DNA of 64,000 nt. It comes from Trichuris trichiura (taxonomy: Eukaryota > Nematoda > Enoplea > Trichinellida > Trichuridae). The DNA is taken from positions 5,766,001 to 5,830,000 of the forward strand of contig JBAJFE010000014.1 of assembly GCA_037903355.1 (NCBI GenBank). Direction: 5' to 3'. Of this stretch, positions 12,801 through 22,684 are shown piece after piece (the stretch's first letter is position 1; each line of letters begins with the position of its first letter). Under the pieces are notes generated by a model. That model made no database searches. It saw nothing but the letters and a program-made list of their open reading frames with translations, and was not told the origin of the DNA. The translations under genes and the position numbers were made by a program.

Positions 12801-15800
12801 CTGTATGGTGAGCACCTCCTAAGTTGACTGAATTTTGACCAGTTGGTTTGTGCGCACGTTAATAAGCGCAAGGACAACCTCCGTAAGTGGGAAGTTGACA
12901 GCTTTAGCCGTGATGTGGTATATGGACGTAATGCTAGTCTCTTTTCTGCAAGTTGACCAGTCTGTTGGGTGGTAAACTTACGGAGGTTCAGCTGCAATCT
13001 ACTCAGCCGAGCCACTTATACCCACAGCCTCCTATGCTGACAATCTCCCATATTGACCAGTTTTCCCCAGTCCCTTGAATGGTCGCCATACAGAAGTTCA
13101 GCTGTATGTCGCACATCGAATCGCCTCATTCCAGAAACGATTAAGAAGAGCAGCGTCCAGCCGCATGTACTTAGACATCTTCATTAGCGAACAATCATTG
13201 GGTCCAGCCATGCGGTTCTGCTCTGGAATATGCGGCATGGTAGTCTAAAGCGCTATGGCTTCGCCCGTTGAGTACTCCATTTATCTTCCGTTATATCCCT
13301 TGTTGCATCCAATTAAAAAGGCAATTGCTTTTCTGCAGAAATAGTTTTTCATTATTTTCATGTGCTCCATTTGAGTAGTAGTAAGTTCATTCTTCGACGA
13401 ACCGGATTGGACCTCGAACAGTCTTTAGTGAGCGTGACTGAGTACTAATTTTCATTTGGCTTTGTTGTAGCCTGCGTAGATGTTTACGTACAACAGTGTT
13501 TACCACCGACTTCTTTTCGGAGCTTTAGGTGCGTCACTGCCTCTCGCCCGCTTTTAATACTATAAGGGGCAGGAGGGGAAGAGATTCTTTGCTAACTGTG
13601 GACTGAAAGCGGTCCTCTCCGTTGCCGCTAGAATGGTTCATCCGATTAATCTAGCAGCGTGGCAGGGATTTGATATATGTGTAACATAGGGAGCTTTCGT
13701 GCGGTTTTGTATTGCCCGTTTTTGGTTTCTGAAATAACCAAAGCAAACGACCTACCAGCGGATGGATGAGCAGTTATTAAGGAAAATTCAGAAGAATGTT
13801 ACACGTTCAGAGTTTTCATGACGAGCCCTGTCCCGTTTTCAGGGATGACGGTCTCGTGACCAGACAACCATGCCCACTCAGAATCCATGCTGAAGTTTTT
13901 CCCCATCAATAACAACTAAATTGGTGGTTCTGATGTTGGGATAGGTAACGCTAATGTATTGCTTAAGCATGCTGCTCAAACCAGTTCTGCTGCAACTCTA
14001 GCTGCTCCTTCAGCGGTGGCATAGATTAAGCGCTATTTCGCAACAACTGTTTATTGTTACTGCTAGTGACTGTAAGCTATTTAAGCGTAAACCAAAGATG
14101 GTGAAGACTGTCTAGACAAATGCATCCTATGTTTATTTCCCTGTGATGCACGATTTTGCGTAGGCGAACGGCGACAAGTGGCGAACTGGCAGTACTAGTG
14201 ACAAAACAGTTGCGGCGCAGTAGAGTTTAGTCTACGATGCGGATGAAAAAGCAGCCGGAGCACAGATAACCTGACTCAAGCAACAAACAGTGACGACGTA
14301 GGCTCACCTATTGCGAGATCCAAAAGGCCAGTGTGGCAGCTACTGGGAAAAGCCCAAATAACTTACAGCATTTTTCAAGAACATTGATCTTGACGAAAGC
14401 AGATAAGCTCGTTGATTTAGGATGCTCATCTTTGTGGATTATTGGTTTTAGAGTTTTGAGCTCCACAGCTTCTGAAAATGCATGTTCATACTTTTTCGTA
14501 TAGCTACAATACTGCTGAAGATGCATATTCATTAACCTGACGAAGTCGCCAATCATGTTTACTTGTTGGACGAATTGTCTTCTGGGCAACTGCATTGGAC
14601 CTACTGTCGTTCAATCCTCCTTTTTCCCTTAGGCTTTGTCAGCACCAGGTTCTTTTCCAAGGAATCATGCATTCTCTTAACGTGACCAAAGTACTGAAGC
14701 TTCAACTTGTGCAGCAACTGAAGCTCTGGATTAATTTTTTCCATTATCTGCTTATTTGATTTTCCTGATGTCCAACAGGCTCCCAAATGTCTTTCAGCAC
14801 CACAATTCGATAGCGCCAACTTTGCGGCGCACAGTTGTCTTCATAGTTCAATCTTCATTCCAATAGGTTACCGCCAGAGAAACCGTTGCCTGTGCTGGCT
14901 GTTCGACTGGCACAACAAACTATTTTAATTCCATTCAGAATGAGTTTATAAACATCAAACTTGAAGTTGTCTTTTTCTTTTCTTCTAACGGGCCTTTAGA
15001 AATTTTGTTCTTATCTTTTATGTAGCAGTATTTTCAGCCTGTTTTTTATTAACGTTTCTTGTATAATCTTTTAATGCGTAAATTGCGCCGATGAAGGGCC
15101 ATGGTGAGGCCCAAAAGCTCTGCATTAAACGTTAATACAATATGTGTTAATGAAAAGCAGCCTGAAAATACCGCTACGTAAAGGATTAGAACGAAACTTG
15201 AAGTGTGACAGCTACAGTAAAACCTCCGTTAAGTTGACCTACCAACGGACTGGGAAAAACTGGTCAACATAGGGGGTGGTCAGCATAGGAGACTGGGTAT
15301 AAGTGGCTCGACTGAATAGATTGCAGTTGAACCACCGTAAATTGTCCATTCAACAGACTGGTCAACTTACAGTGAACAAACTAGCACTGCATCCATATAC
15401 CACGTCACGGCTAAAGCTGTCAACTTCCCACTTACGGAGGTGGTCAACTTCTCACTTAAGGAGGCTGTCCTTGCGCTTATTAACGTGCGGACCAACCAAC
15501 TGGTTAAAATTCGATCAACTTAGGGAGGGGGTCACCATATAGGAGTGGTCAACTTCGGCGGTTTCACTGTATTATTTTGCCTCTGGGAAAACACATTATC
15601 GTTGCTCTTGCAATGACAGGTGCATGCCTTACTTGTACGAAAAGAAGAAATGAGAAACGGCTTTTAATGCAAGCCACTGCATTTTTAAATAGCCGCTTTC
15701 TGGTTGTCAAGCAGATGTCCTTGCTATTTAATAGTTTTTCCAAATTTACCGTCACATTCTTTCTAAGGAGCATGCACCTTTTAATTTCGTGACTGCAGTC

Positions 15801-17496
15801 ATTGTCTGTAATGATCTTTCTGCAGTGCAGAGATATAAGCTCTGACACTGCTTTCAGTTTTCTTCCCCCTATTTTCCGGAGGCTGATGAGGTCAGCTGCC
15901 AAGATCTTGGTCTTTTTGATGATTAGCTCTAACCCAACTTTTGCGCTGTCCTCATTAACGTTCATGAAGACGCTATTCTGTTCCTCTTTATTTTCACCAA
16001 TCACCGTGATGTTATCTGCATACCTTAGACTGTTGAATGTTCTTCCCCGCGACTTTGATTCCAAACTTTCATACCTTCAGTCTGAAATCTCGCATGACAT
16101 ATTCAGAATACAAGTTAAATAAACAAGATGATAGCATATAGCTTTGCTGCTGCACTCCTTCCTAAGCCCCAATCCCATCAGTTGCTTCACGTGCAGTTTT
16201 AATTTCCGCGTTCTGTCGTCCATACAAGTTCTTCAGGAGAGAAGATGATCTTCATGGTTCTGTTCTTTCCTGTGTTCACCCTTTCTTCCTGGTTCTTGCC
16301 ATACCGCATGCTCAATTTTGCAAAGTTGTGTCACTCTTTTACCCAATCTAAATGATCCTTTAAGAATCGCAGTACTAATGTTGCAGTAGACCTCCTTGTT
16401 AGACGAAAGATGTACGTCTTTTATAGAAAGAATAATCTGATTAACCTCGTATAGAGCGTACAAAACAGCGACAGCGGTATGACAGGAACACACGACCTAT
16501 TCGACTACACCCGCTATAAGCTCAGCCATTTTTACAGAGAGTCGTAGCTCCCTATTAAAGTAAATGATTGAGGAAAGAATGATTTATGAGAGGACGACAA
16601 CTCAAGGGGGACAGTGATAGATAGGGATGGTGAGCTCATGCAGGGTGACGTTCTGGAAACTGCGCACGGCTCCCCAACGAGGGGGGCACAGTCACATTGC
16701 CCGATGGGTCGTCCTAAGTTAATGCCAAGTGAGACCAACGACCTCGTATTGTTACCATTAGCATGGACTTCGTCTATCGGCCATTGCAGGCACAACTAGT
16801 TGATTAACAAGCAGGTAAATTTACGTTACAACTAAGCTTACTAATATGACGATTCTCGTTTTTGAAAAAAAGAGCAGGATGGCGCACGATTGCGTCACTC
16901 TACATAGGACAGCTAGCTACTTAAAGCCCAAAACTGATTTATATTTGAAATTTTGTATTTAATTGTTTCGAAAAGAGGCCAACTGCGGTAGTCAAAATCA
17001 CGTGTACATTCAGGCCAGCTGTCCGATTGCTTTAGCGCAGTATTTGACTGCTGATAAGTTTAAAAGTAATGAAACTGTTCAAAGCGGGATTCTACGGTTT
17101 CTATTTAATGAACTGTGTAATCTCTCGGTACAACTGCAAGTGATCTGCATTTCTCCAATCTTTTTAGGATGGGTACAGAGCAACAGAGGGGTAAGCTACC
17201 GCTTCGGTCCTGACGTTGTAGAAGAGTTTTGTACGAAAATGGACATCGATCTCATCGCTCGTGCTCATCAAGTATAAAACTATGGCATGTTTTGCTGTAA
17301 ACAAATTTTATCATAGGTAGTTGAAAAAGGATATGAATTTTTCGCAGACAATAAGCTAGTAACGATATTCAGTGCTCCCAACTATTGTGGTCAATTCGAT
17401 AATTCAGCCGGACTCATGCTGGTCGACGCTAATTTGAAATGCAGAATCAGGGTAACGCTTCTTTTCCACCAGCTAACAATGACTCCAGCAATTTGA
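6855..17496 (+). CDS. PP1-like serine/threonine protein phosphatase, divergent
   Basis: Metal-dependent phosphoprotein phosphatase catalytic subunit of the PP1 group; it removes phosphate from Ser/Thr. Exons: 6855-7161, 11953-12140, 12193-12376, 17168-17271, 17317-17496, all with GT..AG introns and consistent phase, giving 320 aa (PP1 is usually ~330). Metal and catalytic residues are all present: GDIHGQ (75-80), GDYVDRG (103-109), GNHE (135-138), HGG (185-187) and RAHQV (258-262). [11 protein letters not shown] (280-290) is the conserved loop. Body residues are far from the nearly invariant animal PP1 (for example [10 protein letters not shown]), as in fast-evolving nematode PP1 paralogues often linked to sperm (inference). 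Start chosen at the Kozak-like ggccATGG. The last exon may instead splice at AG/GTAACG (17450/17451), which would give another C-terminus. Introns 1 and 3 are about 4.8 kb and full of repeats. Confidence 0.92.
7162..11952 (+). other. 4.8-kb first intron of the phosphatase gene
   Basis: Starts GTAGTG and ends TTTTTCAG. The only repeat I can place is the degraded hAT MITE at 9440-9859. Several 60-100 codon open frames occur on both strands (for example 9908-10111, 10790-11053), but none shows a family motif or splice-compatible structure. Confidence 0.7.
9440..9859. mobile_element. degraded hAT MITE
   Basis: Left end gagtgtttttcaagct and right end gagaatcactg match the family termini at 103 and 574. 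The flanks gtctagga and ttctaggc agree at 6 of 8 positions, an eroded target duplication. Confidence 0.6.
12774..13104. mobile_element. Tigger/pogo-like MITE, copy 1 (331 bp)
   Basis: Begins cagttgaacctcc and ends ggaggttcagctg-like (cagaagttcagctg), with TA on both sides (12772-12773 and 13105-13106), as expected for Tc1/mariner-superfamily insertions. The interior repeats gaagttgac/gtcaacttc blocks shared, in reverse orientation, with the copy at 15215-15569. It lies in intron 3 of the phosphatase gene. Confidence 0.75.
13717..13870. repeat. PLE-tail fragment
   Basis: Contains the common arm gcccgtttttggtttctg, ctaccagcggatggatgagc and gcagttattaaggaaaa, followed by a degraded hammerhead-like block (agttttcatgacgagccctg). 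Single arm only. Confidence 0.6.
14998..15200. repeat. fold-back repeat with PLE-like centre
   Basis: Arms containing gtagcagtattttcagcc and ggctgaaaataccgctac (approximate complements) flank a core with GATGA (15090-15094), one base, GGGCC, a 7-base loop, GGCCC and AAAA. This has the same geometry as the hammerhead-like PLE tails. A relative lies at 43317-43420. Confidence 0.6.
15215..15569. mobile_element. Tigger/pogo-like MITE, copy 2 (355 bp)
   Basis: Starts cagtaaaacctccgttaag and ends cggtttcactg, flanked by TA at 15213-15214 and 15570-15571. It is in opposite orientation to copy 1, 2.1 kb away. It sits within the LINE remnant, truncating its reading frame at the left side, so it inserted after the LINE. 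Confidence 0.8.
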
Positions 17497-17886
17497 ACAC
17501 TCTGTTACTTAGCTAATTTTTCTTCATCTTTTTTTCAAAATCTATGTTTTGAAGATGGGCTCGCTGCCTGTTGATGTTTTTTAGTATCTAGAGTCGCGAA
17601 AACAAGCCTGTAGACAATGGATAGCAGTTTGGGCTTTTAGACAAAAGGGTAAAACTGAAAACACAGTTAATATAGCTCATTAAAATACAAAACATTAAAC
17701 CGTGCAAAGAAGCGCGAAAGAATATGGGTCACGCTTACGAACAAAGGTATTAAGGCTCGTATGGTCGATCAGGCAAATTGTATTAACGTTTCTCAGCTGC
17801 CGGCCAAGGCTTGTTTTGAATGTCACATAAGTTGATACAGTACGTGCGCAAGAACCTATTAAGCGTGCCACTGCTTCTTGTCAGAG

Positions 17887-19196
17887 ATGAACGCCGCTGA
17901 ACTGACCAAAATTTGGTCGCGTCAGGGCTTCGTAAGTAATCTTTTGTTCAAAGCTATATCGGCCTGTCAAGATACATAAATTCGGAGCACTTTTTGGACT
18001 ACCAGAACTGATTACAGATGGCGCAACATTAAGTTACATCTGCCCCTTGCGAATCCGGTCCCAGAAACAGATATTCCTATGGTGAAAACGGAGCAACCAA
18101 AGAGCTGACCACTGATAAAATAAAAATTTTGTCAAGCTGTGATCACGAAAACGTGCACAAGCAAATATATTTTCTCACTTCTCAGCTCTTAAATTTCTTG
18201 AATGCAAATACTGATTTGAAGTATAGTGGCGTATTCGTTGTGCGTTCAGTTTTGGCCGCTCTTGCTGGCAGCCTACACAATCAACCAGCTCCTCTTGCAA
18301 CAAGAGAAGAGCCAGAAATATTCATGTAAGTTTGTATAATCACAGAAAAACAAAGCTTAATTAATGGGCAATTGGGTTGCTTAATACTGAGAAATGTAGT
18401 ACTTGAACACTGGGTGCTTCGTAACGGGATGGGATTTCATAGTGTATGGTCATCTACGGCTTTTCCCGTTTATCTGTTGTGCTGGTATCTGTAAATTAAA
18501 CCAAACAGCTGCTCTACCAACGGATGGATGAGCCGTTATTACCTCACTGACGACGGAACTAGAGCGTGCCGAAAGCTCTGATATTAAACAGTTGAGTGCA
18601 TTGACATCTGTACAATTTTTCTTAATAACGGCTCATCCATCCGTTGGTAGAGCAGCTGTTTCGTTTAATTTACAGATACCAGCACAACAGATAAACGGGA
18701 AAAGCCGTAGAAGACCATACACTATGAGAAATGTAGTAAACAATATAAAATGCTTCAGACGTTTCAGAACTCTCTGGTTTCTTTCGTCAGAAATGGCTTC
18801 CTACAGTGCTTTTTGCTAATAAGCAGTTCAGGCAGCCATCGGATACGACTTGTTTCATACTATAACGCGAACAGATTTTTCAGCCGTTCTAAGAAACCAT
18901 CAAACTTCCTCAACCCATAAGAAAAAACTTTCTATTTCAGCGACATCAACCCAGCAAAAATTCAGACTGTTTTCGTGATTACAGATTTCAAGAAAAGCAC
19001 TAAGAGGCAGCAAAGCTGCTTAGAACTGCAACAGATAGATTATCAGACCGCCATTACGGAAACCACCATCGCCAAAGCCTTGGAAATAATCGCCTTGTTT
19101 TTCTTGAGGCAATGTCCTGTTTACCGTAGCAGCGTTGACATGATAATAAGCTTTATTTTTGCATTGAAGATTAAACTCTTCTTAACCGAGCCGTAG
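17887..19196 (+). CDS. unidentified three-exon protein, about 198 aa
   Basis: I do not recognise the family. Two exons look clearly coding: 18034-18325 (including HENVHKQIYFLTSQLLNFLN and VFVVRSVLAALAGSL) and 18941-19196 (DINPAKIQTVFVITDFKK onward, to the TAG). They join across AT/gtaagt and tttcag with continuous phase. A start exon at 17887-17935 (MNAAELTKIWSRQGF) fits if the donor is GTAATC at 17936 rather than the stronger GTAAGT at 17932, so the 5' end is uncertain. The protein would be soluble and helix-rich, with a hydrophobic beta-like segment before ITDFKK. Intron 2 contains a long inverted repeat (18437-18728). The gene starts about 390 bp downstream of the phosphatase stop. Confidence 0.5.
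18437..18728. repeat. PLE-tail inverted repeat with hammerhead-like core
   Basis: Arms of about 105 bp. The left runs from catagtgtatggtc through aaacagctgctctaccaacg to gagccgttatt; the right is its complement ending tacactatgagaaatg. The asymmetric centre holds CTGACGA-C-GGAAC...GTGCC-GAAAGC (from 18547). It lies wholly inside an intron of the neighbouring gene. Confidence 0.85.
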
Positions 19197-20526
19197 GAAC
19201 GTATGATGTAATTACGATAATTCAATTCATGAAAGTTTTTATTCTGCAAACCTTTCGAAAAGCCTTTGTCTTCGTCTTCAATGCAAGAGTACTCTTGAGT
19301 ACTCTTTTTCTGAAGAAGGGGCAAAGGATTCCCTAAAGCTTAGCACAATAAAAATTTTCATGGATCGAATTTTCGTAGTTACTGGATGCAATAGACTTTA
19401 CTGTGAGAAAAGTCGTGATACTCTGGGATCAGCGATGTACCATTGGCAACGTATCAGGAAAAGAAGTTGCGATTATTTGTAAACGCCTAAGCAAAAGCCA
19501 TAAGATGTTTATTACGCTGTACTGTCGTCTGGGGTATGGTCTGTGAAATCTCCGTGATAGACACTGCCACGAACGAAAGACAGTAGTAACGAGTCAGGAC
19601 AAAGCGCTCGCTATATTCTCTACACCCACGCACCGTAATACTGCTATGCTCAAGAACCAAGAAATGAAATGTAAAGTGAGGATCAAATCAGCGCTCGTAA
19701 CAGACACATTTGAAGTAGATTTACTGATGAAGATATACCTCGTTATGCCTAATGTTTTTGTTCTTCGTTAAATAGTTGTGCGGGTGCGCTATCAATCTGA
19801 CTTACCAAACTAAACTGCTGCCAGAATCTATCCGTCCATCCATTTTTCTGTTTCGCCTTCCCACACATAAGCTTCCGGAACTATTACATGTCCATTTCTG
19901 AAGCTTCGCGGGTTTACTTCAGTAAAATGCTTCGTTTGAAAAGCTTCTTTAGCATGAACAGAACTGCCGTAAGAGAGACGACTTGAAACCAAGCTTCTTT
20001 TACTAATAGGAAGCAATATTTGCATTTCATGGCATACTAAACCTTATTGTTCCGAAACCTGAAGCGTTCTATTCCCTTGGTAGTGTTAACAGTGTATCAG
20101 CAAATAACTACCGATGCACTGGATAGTGCATGGCCGAGCAGCTGGCACAAAAAAGGCAGTGCGGGGCGTACGGTCAGACAGTGTGACACCTTCGAGTGAA
20201 TAAAGCTTGTAATTTCTTAATAATGGCAATAGGAAAACATGAAACAGTACGGTTAATAACTGAATTTTGTTGAAGTTTTATTCTTTAAACAGAGTCAGAT
20301 ATCATGACCAACGAGATGCAATCGTTTAATACAAATGGCAAGTACTAATCCATCTGAACCAATTCATCTTTCTATAGCTATACAGGCTAGTTAAGACTTA
20401 GAACATTTGTGGACATATTTCATCGGTTTGCACTTTATCGTGTGGAAGACTTTCTTGCTACTTTCGTTAATGAATAATATGTCGCAGAACGTGACCACAA
20501 ACAGCGTATATTTTTTAATTTTGCAG
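19197..20526. other. unassigned stretch
   Basis: A 65-codon minus-strand frame (20025 to 19828) looks faintly coding but has no motif or splice partner I can find. Otherwise nothing recognised. Confidence 0.3.
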
Positions 20527-20627
20527 GCACTGAAGCCGAAGTACCACTACCGGTGATACCCATTCCCTTCAGGACGAAATTTATGGAGAACATTGCCGAA
20601 TGCCAACAAACATTTTTAAAATTATAA
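20527..20627 (+). CDS. orphan terminal exon
   Basis: After a good acceptor (aattttgcag) the frame reads TEAEVPLPVIPIPF then RTKFMENIAECQQTFLKL and a TAA. It needs a phase-1 upstream exon. Composition looks coding, but I cannot connect it to 17887-19196 or to another start, and I recognise no family. Confidence 0.4.
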
Positions 20628-21334
20628 TCAATGTGAATGAATCACAACGTCGTGAAAATAATGTTATTCAACCGTGATGACAGGAGCTTTTGAAAATTTA
20701 ATACGAAGAGACAGAAACTTATTAAACAGAGGCCTTTAAACGTTAGTTTCAATCAAATCGCCTTTGATAATTTCCAAGCTGACCGTCTGCAGTCAAAATG
20801 AACCATTGCTTTGGTTTTTACTTCTATTCGTCTGTATGTAACACTTCAGGTCATTGGAAAAAAAGCAGTCGCTGATTAGCATACCCACTACTTGTTTTTT
20901 AAACCTGGATTGACTAATGTTTGTATTACATGACATGCCTGTGGAACACAAAGCTTCTGAGTAGGCATACAAGGATTTAAAATGGGTAGTATGCAAAGAA
21001 GAACATACGGCACGCGAGACTCAGGATCATCTTGTTCCATCGCCAGTCTCAATGGCTTTTTACGGTATTCCCAGTTGTAGTACAATTATTTCGTACAAAA
21101 GTCTGAAGCTTTCAGGAGTCGTCTGACCTAATCGTCAGCAGATTCCAGCGTCGGTTCTGAAAAATGCCTCGTTCGAAAAAGTACCTTAATGTTTTGTTTA
21201 TCAAAACCGACTTCAAAATCAATCTAGGCATATTACGTCCATGCTCATATTATCTTTCTATTTATAAAAAAGTGCAATTTACGGAATCAGCACATTTCCG
21301 TTTCAGAAATGCGAAGTTTCAGAAATGGACATCA

Positions 21335-21501
21335 GTTCCGTTTAATGTGCAATAAAATCTTGAACTCCGGAGCTTTCGGGTCACTCAAGACCCGTCTTCA
21401 GCGGTCTTAAATTACGATTCATAATTTAAGACCGCTGAAGACGGGTCTCGAGTGACCTAAAAGCTCCGGACTTCAAAGTTTTATTGCGCATTAAACGGGA
21501 A
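21335..21501. repeat. near-perfect inverted repeat of a hammerhead-like PLE tail
   Basis: About 80-bp arms run from gttccgtttaatgtgc through tccggagctttcgggtcac and gacccgtcttcagcgg to a 7-base centre (cgattca), then the complement. Each arm contains the CTGAAGA-C-GGGTC...GACC core, once per strand. Confidence 0.9.
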
Positions 21502-21677
21502 TCACTCCGTAATAAAGATATTTTAAGCTTTCATTGGCTTCTTATTTGGGAACAGTCCTCCGTGAAAATATTATAGTTCGTATTTAGCTTCCTTTACTTG
21601 TCTTTTTACATCTTCAGTTTGGACGTAATGAGCTCGCAATGATTCTCCTACTGTTTTACCGTTTCGAATTGCTAATA

Positions 21678-21862
21678 CCGTGTTTCCCCCATAATAAGAC
21701 CTGTTCTTATATTTATTTTTCCTTCAAAAAGCATGGCAAGGCTTACTTTCCAGGGTGGTGTACTATGATTTCAGGTACCACACTCTACACTTGTTCATTT
21801 ATTTATGTGCAGAAGCCCATACGAAGCGTAAATGTGAAGGAAGAAAAATACAGAAACACCTA
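21678..21862. repeat. truncated TIR element (ATAATAAGACC family)
   Basis: Begins ccgtgtttcccccataataa and shares sequence with the complete copy at 39856-40264 up to gaagcgtaaatg. It is cut at about 21862 where the next element begins. Confidence 0.65.
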
Positions 21863-21865
21863 GAA

Positions 21866-22259
21866 CAGTGTTTCTCACGGTGGAGCAGGTGCCCCAGCAG
21901 GGGCCCAAAACGCGAAGGGGACCCTTGGGGGCCCATTTGAGCTGTGTGGGGCACGCATATAGTATCGTCACGGACCTAGTGACGAAGAAACGCAGTCAGC
22001 TGCAAGTAGTCAGACGCAGCGGTTTGCCTCTGCGAGTTACCTCGATCGAGCCCAATGCCGACAGGCTAGTTTAATCGCATCTAGGCGAGTCAAGCAGCTT
22101 TCGCTGACTTCTTGAAGAACAGTTTGCAGAAATAAATCTGTACAGAACCATTTCAGGCAATCAGTGTGCTGAAATTGGCCAATCAGAATAGGGGGCCCAG
22201 ACGCTCGGAACCGTTCTCGGGGGGGGGGGGGCAAACGCCTTTCCGTTTGTGAAACACTG
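21866..22259 (+). mobile_element. hAT deletion derivative retaining transposase C-terminus
   Basis: Ends are cagtgtttctcacggtgg and gtttgtgaaacactg. The plus frame inside reads AYSIVTDLVTKKRSQLQVV and TSIEPNADRLV, the hAT dimerisation region also seen at 2050-1980. It contains a run of 12 G at about 22219-22230. I could not find an 8-bp target duplication. Confidence 0.7.
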
Positions 22260-22684
22260 TTCTAGGGTAATGGTTCACGTAGGGACCACGAAAAATTGAG
22301 CAGATGAACCATGTGACGAAGTGAAACTTATTTTGACGATGTGACCTTGCGTAAGGGCCTTACGGAAGCATGTAACTCGTTTTGTTACCAAATCAATTGT
22401 CCCGAAAGTTTCGCAACTTAACGTTTATGAAATAAGCGTTGTTTTATCGAACGGATTCAAAAAACCGAAAAAAATTTTATAAGAATATTTTTAAACCTTA
22501 AAATGCAACAGGTCAAGCGAAACAAATCCCACATACGTAAAAATGGCACGATGATAACAAGAACTTCTAGCACATCTAAGACAACAAGAGAAGGAACTCA
22601 AACTATGGGGCAATGGTGGAAGTTAAATGTGTTTGCACAACTGAATTGATTAGGGAGCAATTAATGCTGCATCGTAGGAGGAAC

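Larger units (their letters stand above)
14601..16260 (-). pseudogene. BovB/RTE-type LINE remnant
   Basis: Read from 16260 downward on the minus strand: [15 protein letters not shown], then [20 protein letters not shown], then [19 protein letters not shown] (the YADD polymerase box, here YADN), then [15 protein letters not shown] and a later block at 14819-14601 with [20 protein letters not shown]. These follow, in order, the reverse transcriptase to C-terminus of BovB-class RTE elements as I remember them. Stops and frameshifts are present, and two younger repeats (14998-15200, 15215-15569) interrupt it. It lies antisense inside intron 3 of the phosphatase gene. Confidence 0.75.

Noticed and set aside
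20888..21085. Minus-strand frame with EQDDPESRVPYVL
   Set aside because: An in-frame stop just upstream and no convincing acceptor or partner exon; probably chance.
21866..22259. 8-bp target duplication for this hAT derivative
   Set aside because: Flanks acctagaa and ttctaggg are inverted, not direct, matches, so no duplication is claimed.
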